This document shows, in pieces, positions 28,901 through 37,900 of a stretch of 64,000 nucleotides of DNA (positions within the stretch are counted from its first letter, which is position 1; every line of letters starts with the position of its first letter). The DNA is taken from NCBI GenBank assembly GCA_934045905.1, contig OW203773.1:14371246-14435245 (forward strand), read 5' to 3'. Origin of the DNA: Leuctra nigra. Taxonomy: Eukaryota; Arthropoda; Insecta; Plecoptera; Leuctridae. The position numbers and the translations under genes were made by a program. The notes beneath the pieces were generated by a model. It did not search any database, was not told where the DNA came from, and saw only the letters and a program-made list of their open reading frames with translations.

Positions 28901-31900
28901 AGAAAATAATGTTTTTTAGTATCATACTTCATATAGATGACCATCTAAATCGAATGGCGCTAATTTCGTTCTAATCGGTCCAGCCGTTTTTTATATATGA
29001 CGTCACTTCCGGTTTAAAAATGGCGGCACAAAAAATTTATAAGAGGCAAGGTATCATCAGACGCCAAAAGTGCATATGTGGTAAAAATTTCAGGTTGCTC
29101 AGATCAGCCGTTTAGGCTGTGGCGGTGACAGCAACTTTTTCGGGAATCATATGAAGAAGAAGAAGAAGAAGAAGCAGATGAAAGCGGTGTAATTTCACGA
29201 TTTTCATTGCCCTCTAGGTCGTAAACGGCATGACTGGTTGTTGTCGCGTGATGTATAATATGTTGTTAGGTGGGCCATAGCTCAAAATTAAGACATTTCA
29301 CAACAATGAGAGATTTTCCATTGTTGAGATCCAGTTGGCCGAATACTATGTTGTTGCTTACAGTAAAAGTAGTTGGTCTGCTCCTCAGTTTATATAGGCA
29401 TTTACGGTATGTTGATGACTGTGAGTGTACGGTAAGACTTGGCTGAGTGGAGCGACCGCTCCACTAGATTTCTATTTCAACTATTAATATTCCACATAGA
29501 TGACCGTCTGAATCATTTGGTGCTAGTTTCATTCAGATCGGTCTAGCCGTTTTTGAGATATGACGTCACTTCCGGTTTCAAAATGGCGGCTTCCGGTTGG
29601 TTTTATAAAAAGGCACCTCAGACGCCAAAAGTGCACATGTGGTAAAAATGTCAAATCGATCGGTTCAGCCGTTTAGGCTGTGGCGGTGATAGCAACGTTC
29701 CTTGATATCTGAAGAAGAAGCGGAAGAAGAAGAAGAAGAAGAAGAAGAAGAAGATACCTTTTAAAAAGGGGTGTAATTTCACTGTTTTCACGGCCCTCTA
29801 GCTCGCAAATGGCATAACTTGTTATTCCAAAATTTGGTATATGTTGTCAGGTGGGCCATAGCTCGAAATCAAGCTATTTCGCAACAATGTGAGATTTTCC
29901 AATTTTAAGATCCAGTAGGCCGAAAATGCCACTTTGATGCTTACAGTAAAAGTGTTTGGTCTGCTCCTCAGTTTATTAGGCATTTACGGTATGTTGAGTG
30001 AGTGTGAGTGTACAGCCAACGCATAAAGTCCTGTTAATTCTTCACCCTTACAGAACATTATTATACCACCACTCGTACAGCGAAGCTCGTAAAGTTGCCT
30101 ATAGCAAACCCATAGTTATTTGTCAACAGAGGGATGACTGAATTACTGGGTTGTGTTCTTCAGCCCCTGATAGATCACACAGATAAGGAAGTCAATGTTA
30201 TGTCGATCGAACTAACATAAAATAACAACAACGCAACTTTCTTTTATCGGAATTAATAATTTACTTTCAGTTAAAACCACCCTGGTTAAAACAAATACAG
30301 TTGGTTGGTGCAATTGGATTTCATTGGTATTGGCATAGACATTGTATAGCCTTCGGCTTTTGATTATCACGATTGTATAATACATTTTGGAGTATATAAA
30401 CTATTTAATTTAAATACTCAAAATTATTTAATTATTATGTATTTTTAATTATTTAATATACAAATTACTTTTATATTAAAATGAAGTTAAGATAGTCTAT
30501 TTGCATGTAATTTGTATTTAATAAATCTTCCCAATGGAATAAATCGGTTAATTAAATCAATCCTGGTGTCAAGGCTGACAACATAATTTGATCTAATATC
30601 AATCAGTGTGTGAATCATTGATCAGAAAATATTTGATTATTATTGTAAATACCTAAACAGCTCCTATTATAACCATCAAACCTTAGATACATTCATTTAT
30701 ATCGTCACTAGTTACTAGTCACTCCACAAAAATTTCATTATGGCTGTAAAATTAGATAAATCTCCGAACAAATTTATAGAAGTTATAAATCCAACTGTGT
30801 AACCCCTGGTTAAACAGGTTTCATCACTATTATTTTTTTTATCATTGTGCCGTTCTGATGTTAAACGCATCATGGTAAGATCTCATCAACTAAACACTCT
30901 CTTCTTCTCTTCTTGTTCCTCTAAAAAATCTATAAGAAAAAGCATTTTAAATTCTCTCGGATTGATATCAAAATCCTGAGATCTGTCGAATAAACGAAAA
31001 TCTTTATCTTGTGTCTAATTAGCATTTTTTCAATGACGGTCTACTAAGATTTAAACAATATGTTACAGGTAAAAAGTATTCAGTAGTTTGGGAAATCACA
31101 CAGCTCATAGGAAATAACAGTATTGAATTGATATTTTTGTGATTGAATCGCATCGAGTAGATATTTGTGTATATGGACGTTGTTGACAGACAAAAACTAG
31201 TTTTTCAAGTCATCCCTCTGTTGATAAAATAACTATGGGTTAGCTGTAGGCAACTTATCGAGCTTCGCTGTACGAGTGGTGGTATCATGATATTCTGTAA
31301 GGGTGAAGAATTAACAGGACTTTATGCGTTGGCTGTACAGTACGACTTGGCTGGGTGGAGCGACCGCTCCACTAGATACTGTTTTTACTTACATCTTGAA
31401 AAATTCCTTCAATAAAATTCACTGCCTTCTTCTTGGCCGCATTCGGTGACACATATCCAGTAAGAATATAGCATTTATGTCCTCTTATGTACACTTCAAC
31501 TCCAACAAACCAATACCCGTATTTCTTCTCATTCACATTTAATTTAACATCACATTTAATACTTTTCTTAATGTACATGATCACTCCCCCAGTGTGCCTA
31601 GAGTGTGAGTTACATCTTATCATATTGTCCACTTCTTTATCAAATATTTTATCGTTTACATGAGTCTCTCTAAGTCCGATAATACTGGGGTTTACTCCAT
31701 AAATATAATCTACTATTTCTGCATGATGCTTAATTACACTCTGATCATTCATGTGTATAATATCAACCTGACTACTATTGTTATCACAAATAACCTTTGG
31801 TTGCTAGTCAAACAACGAGCTCGTTTCCTTCTCTTCTCTCTCCTTCATCAGTACATTTTCCATTTCCTCATTCATCTTCTTTTCTTCTTCCTCTTCAACT

Positions 31901-34900
31901 TCTTCATTCATCCTCTTTTCTTCACTTCTTTCATGTTTTCTATTGTCTTCATATCCAATGTCCCTCTTGTATAAAAGTTTTTCTTTTGTCGATTTGAGAC
32001 ACTGGCAGTTACTGTCACGAGAGTGATGTCTGGCGTTATAGTTACATCCGTATCTCTCGTTTACCTTCATACAGTTGATACATTCGCTGTAATCCGATAT
32101 ACAATCAGCGTAGGTGTGGCACCCTGCACAAAAACCGCATGCTGGCTCGTTTCTACAATTGTTACTTTTGTGTCCGAACCCGGAACATTTGTAGCACCTC
32201 ATAATATGTTCATCTTCCACTACCCTGCATCTCTGCCATCCCATCTTCATGCCTTCATTTTTAATAGGGAAGTCTCATGAAATTTTATTCTCGTAAATTT
32301 CTATAAATAAACACAAATAATAATGACAAATACACTTATTACCTGTAAAATCTTAAATTTTCATTAATAAAAATCGAGTTCAAATATCATATGATTTTTA
32401 GCGGGAAAAACGGCCTTTAACAAGAATCAGAACTGTGATGTCATTTCCAAGTCTTGAACATTGTGTTGACATGGGGATTCCCTTGTTGCCATGGCAATAT
32501 AGCAAACTGTGATGTCATTGCCAATTTTCCTGTTTTTAAATGAGAGGAGATCTATCAAACTTTGTAAATTAATTACATGAGAACTATTCGTCCAACAACA
32601 AAAATAATACCACATCTGTGTTCAGCAACATCTCAACTTTCATAAAATAAATATTATTCTGAATTCTAATCTTCACGAGACTTCCCTATTCTCTCACTTG
32701 TTTCTTCACTTATTTCAATAATAACATTCACTGTGTTATTTTTATAATTTTGTTTTACATACACTATTCTACCATTGGTTAAGTTATTTTGCTTCTGCAT
32801 CTCAATCCACCATTCATCCTTGTTCTTCTCTTCTTCAGCTTTGACAACTCCAATTATCATGAGTTTTACTTTTTCTTTTCTTACATGCCTTATAGCCCTG
32901 AAGTCGTTTCCCATCCTCTAGTTCACGATTTCGATAAGTGTTTTGATTTCCGTTACAGTTTCGCATCCAACAACTACTTCTCCCTCTCCCGTTCTTTTCA
33001 CCTGCGTTATTCCAACACCCAATTCCGATGGGTTTACATTTTCTTTTAGTGCTTTTAACGTCTCTTCCTGGCTACTCTTCTCTGTTCCCTTATGTTGAAT
33101 AATCATCATTGATAAACTGTCCTTCATTCTTTTCTCTTTTCTTTGAGCTGCATCTCTGTAGGACATTTTACTCTTTATTGGCTGCTTGTCGCGCCCCCCT
33201 AACTTAGCCTCGGACTTTGCAGCCAAAGCCCCGCTTGCTGTCAAACATTCACTCACCGAAAGAGCGAGGGCAATCGACTCATCCTCCCTGACCACCTGCA
33301 CCGTCTTGCTTGAGGACGCCGTCGATCCGTTCTCCTGGCTCAGCTGTTGGTCCACCGCCTCAGTTGTTTTTGCCGCCTCGCCTTCTTCCCTCTGGAGCCG
33401 CGTGCGCTCTCTCTCCCTCGCTCTGTCCAGAGCCCACTCTAGAGTCTCGCGCCGCTCTCTCTCTTCTCGCTCCAACAGACCCCCCACCCGGCTGGTGACC
33501 TGGTGCATCATATCCAGGAATCTTCTCCGCTCCTCCAAATTTGCATTTCTCTCTGCTGCAAGTTTCTCTTTCAGCTCTTCATTTTCTTTCTTCAACTCAC
33601 GCACAGAATTGCTCAAGTCGTCGATTTGTTGCGTAATCTTTTGTTCGACTGAAATAGCTCTTGACTCAAAATTAAGTTCGCACATTATTTTCAACTCTGC
33701 AACTTCTTTTCTCAAAAATGTTACCTCTTTCCTTATTCCAACATTTTCAATATATTGACATTCTTCACTTTGGTGTACCTCAGAACTATCATCATATTTA
33801 CATAGCGTTACGTCATTATTGTCCTCACAAGAATTGTCAGTTTCCAGCTCATCTGTCTCCAACTCACTCTCACTTTCAGCATCCCTCTCATTGTATTTGT
33901 CACTCATCATCTTGTCCTCTCCCTCTATACTTTGTTCCTAAGACAGACACACTCATTGTTCTCGTTTTATGATGTATTAGGGACACTTACAATGGACCTG
34001 ACCCTATCGTAAAAACCTAAAAGTGTCAAAACATACCTCATAAATATATACATACCATTGTGGAATGATACTCCACACCCTAAGCGAGCTAAGAGCAACA
34101 AGGTTGTAAACGACCTCGAACAAGGGATGTGCAAAAATGGTCGAGGATACAATGAGAGCAAACGATTTTACGATACCCTATAAAACGAGAACAATGAGTG
34201 TGTCTGCCTTAGGAACAAACTGTAGCAGGTTGAACGCGTCACCCCCCACACTCTCTATCTCACTCTCGCTCTCAGTTTCCCATCCCTTGTCTTCGTCACA
34301 CATCGGCCCTTCCTCCCCCACATGTTGTTTCACCACGTCGCTGTCCTTTACACACTGTTCCTTGGCCATACTAAGCTTCACCGATCGCCTGGTAATACGC
34401 ATCCCCATAAAAAACACTTCGTGTAAAAATACCAGCCAAGTCTCTTCTACTAAAAAAAAATATATGAAATCTAAAAATTCTGCACTGAAAAGTAATGATA
34501 TCAAAAAATTTGCCAAGTCAAAACTTTATTTGAAAATCAAAAAATACTTGGCGCATCGTGTATATTAATAGCTTAGAAGTATAGGCCAGATTTAAAATAT
34601 ACATAAAATATACAAACATATAGTATACCTAAAATGCCCTAAAAAATCGATGCGCCAAGTATTTTTTGATTTTCAAATAAAGTTTTGACTTGGCAAATTT
34701 TTTGATATCATTACTTTTCAGTGCAGAATTTTTAGATTTCATATATTTTTTTTTAGTAGAAGAGACTTGGCTGGTATTTTTACACGAAGTGTTTTTTATG
34801 GGGATATCACTCCTTTTTTTAGTTTATTCTAACAACTTGTGACACATATGAAAAGAACAATTACTAAATTCTTTTAAAAAATCATCACCCTTTACAATTT

Positions 34901-37900
34901 CGTTACCACTAATGAATAGCAGCGTATGGTCCTAAATAATTGCTTTAAATGATCTTTCACGAAGAATAGCAAAGGTTTCATTCCAATCAGTCAACCCAGT
35001 TCCGAGATATGGAAACACTTCGGTTTTCAAAATGGCTGCTGAACTTTCTGCAATGCCACATAGAATTTATTTCTATAAATGATGTGTATCATTTTAAGCT
35101 TTCTGAATATGTATTTATTGTATAGGAGGGAATTATAATAATTTATACATTTGAATGACGTCATTTCCGGTCTCATAAATAGGAAAATTCTATTTGTACT
35201 GTTCATATTCCATAGAGATGGCCTTCCGAATCGTTTGGCGATAGTTTCATACCGATTTGTCTACCAGTTTTTGAGATATGACGTTACTTCCGGTTTAAAA
35301 ATGGCTGCTGAAATCTCTGACCCCTTGAAGTATATTTGAAACATGATTACAATTTTATAAGCTGTCTCAAATAGTATATTTATTGCATCAAAATAAAAAT
35401 TTGTAAGATTATTAAAATGTGTGACGTCATTTCCGGTTTAGGTATGGGAAACTGCAAATATTATTGATGATAATACATAAAGTTGACAGTCTAAATTGTT
35501 TTGCGCTGGTTTCGTTGAAATCTATTTAGCCGTTATTGAGATATGATGTCACTTCCGGTTTCAAAATGGCGGCTTCCGGTTGGTTTTATAACAAGTCACA
35601 TTAGACGTCAAAAGTACATACGTTACATAAATATCAAAATAATCGGATCAACCTTTGTTGCCAAAAAGCCAATCGATGTATTTCAAATTTCATTACGTCA
35701 TTTCCGGTTTCTTTAACATAATGTTTAGTCTTTTGCTACTGATCATGCATATAGATGACCGTTTGGATCGTTTGGCGCAATTTTCGTTCCAATCAGTCCA
35801 GCTGTTGACGAGATATGACGTCACTTCCGGTTTCAAAATGGCGGCACAAAAAATTCATGGGGTGAAGGTTAAATCAGACGCCAAAAGTGCACACGTGGTA
35901 AAAATGTGGGATCAATCGGTTCAGCCGTTTAGGCTGTGGCCTGTTTACCGGATTTAAATTCCAGGAGACTACTACTACTACTACTACTGAGATTATTATT
36001 ATTATGAAAACCGCCCTAAAACACTGTTTTCACGGTCCTCTAGCGCGCAAAGGGCGTAACCTATTGTTCCCAAATTTGGTATATGTTGTAGGGTGGGCCA
36101 TAGCTCGAAATTAAGATATATCGCAACAATGTGAGATTTTCCAATTTTAAGATCCAGTAGGCCGAAAATGCCACTTTGATGCTTACAGTAAAAGTGGGTT
36201 TGCTCCAGCCTTTTTAAATGAGTGTGTGCGCGCGCCGTACGACTTGGCTGGCGTGGAGCGACCGCTCCACTAGATTTTATTCAATTGTCCTTCTTACCAC
36301 GGTCTAAATCACTTCTATTTATACATAAAACGCTTCTACTTGTTTATTATCAATAATTTAACACATACTTGCACTCTCAATATTATTAACCTGCATTAAA
36401 GACCACTTTCCCACGGAGCGAACTAAAACACGTCTTTTCGCGTCGGGTGCACGAAAAACATTGGAGATGAAATTTTCTAAATATCGCTTTAACTTTGGAA
36501 ATAACGACAAATTAGTCTTAAAATTTGCAGAAATACCTAAAATGTTAGTCCCAATGACCATGCAAAGTTTTAAGTTGATCGGTCAAACGGTTTTAGTTTT
36601 TTTCAAAAATCACAGGAAATATGGTTTTAAAATTTAACCTGGTCGTATTGATTAATTTTCTGAAATTTCAAAATTTCAAAATTTCAAAATTTCAAATTGA
36701 TCTGATCAGCCAACCGAAACATTTTTTTTAAATTTAAATTCGCGATTTCGCGGATTTCATAAAATAAATTAGGGTCTGCAACGCCCAGAAGAGGTCCGTA
36801 CTTGTGTGCAAAATTTCAGCTCGGTCGAAGAGAAACTGTGACCTTAGCCTCAGTAACACAAAAAAAACAAAAAAACAGAGTGGCTGTGCCAAAAGGGCCA
36901 AAAGAAGTCGCTCGCTTCGCTGGCTCAAAAATAATTATGTTAGATAATTTATTAGTCAATCATTTAACGCCATTTTATAAAGATAATGCATGCCGGGAAT
37001 TCGTGGAAAATCAGAAATTCATCGTATTTCAGATTTTCTATAACTTTCGGCACAAATATTGAATTTTAAGAGATGATATTTATTGCTTATTAGTTCGACT
37101 AAAACAATTAAACATTAAAATCCATTCACCGTATACGAATGAAGACCCTGAAATCTGCTGTGAAAACATTTTGAATTAGATTTTAATGACTTTAAAATAT
37201 CTGTAATGAACTTTATAATGTTAAAAAATTTATTTTAATATATTGCTGGATAAATATTTAAAATCAAATAAATGGCTTGACTTTATGTTTCAAGGTCGAT
37301 AATTCTTACAGTGAATGGATTTTAATTAATTTTAAACATTTTCGTAAGTCGTATCAAAGTCATGACGTTATAATTAGGAACTATTATCTCGATAAGTTCA
37401 GCAAACTCTTAAAATTTTATTTTGAAAACTATCTTGCAGCGTTTTTCGGTTAGAGGGAACGACGACGAGCCATCAGCTAATTATGCTTTTTAATTACGGA
37501 ACAGAACGGAACGTAACTAAACGGAACATAAGAATTAATTTGCGAATCGAATCTGAGACTAAACGATAGTTTATTGTTTTAATTACGGTGTTGGGAATTG
37601 TTATATTTTAAAACGTTCCTTTTTGTACAAATTTCAGTTCTTTTTTCATATAGTTTATGTAAAAATTTATAATTAATTATTTTTTAATAATTAGGAAACG
37701 TCATATTCAGTCACACACTTTTCTGAGAACGACGAAAAACTTGTATCTGATTAGTGTCACAGATGTAAAAGCGCAGTTTTAAAATACAGAAAATCTTGAT
37801 TCAGAAAATAAAGAGTTTTCGATATTTGTTGTATTTTTCAAGCATGCATTTCCAAGACTAACAATGTGTATAACCATGGCTAATGCTTTGTTGCCATGGC

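Larger units (their letters stand above)
23961..29466 (+). mobile_element. Hairpin-ended unit 4 (middle of the nest)
   Basis: It starts TCCCAGAAAAAAACACTCCG. Its large fold-back has a left arm at 23961-24235 and a right arm at 27205-27399. The loop is split by a third unit (24240-26594). The loop sequence 26600-27190 is an inverted relative of 59210-59880 in the unit at 58993-61003. The body contains the 118-bp array and further TGACGTCA modules. It ends with CCACTAG at 29466. Confidence 0.8.
23186..31374 (+). mobile_element. Hairpin-ended unit 3 (outer of three nested units)
   Basis: It is inserted into the endonuclease region of the non-LTR element. The left fold-back is 23186-23584 and the body runs to about 23960, where a second unit (23961-29466) is inserted. 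The body resumes at 29467 (TTCTATTTCAACTATTAATA, continuous with GGTAATAGTACAT before the insertion, as in the intact sequence at 60440-60480). It ends with the hairpin GTGGAGCGACCGCTCCAC and CTAG at 31374. It also carries a TA-flanked element at 30013-31335. Confidence 0.8.

Noticed and set aside
33186..33758. A 190-codon plus-strand open frame rich in Ser/Leu
   Set aside because: It is the antisense of the charged coiled-coil part of the retrotransposon ORF1; no independent features.
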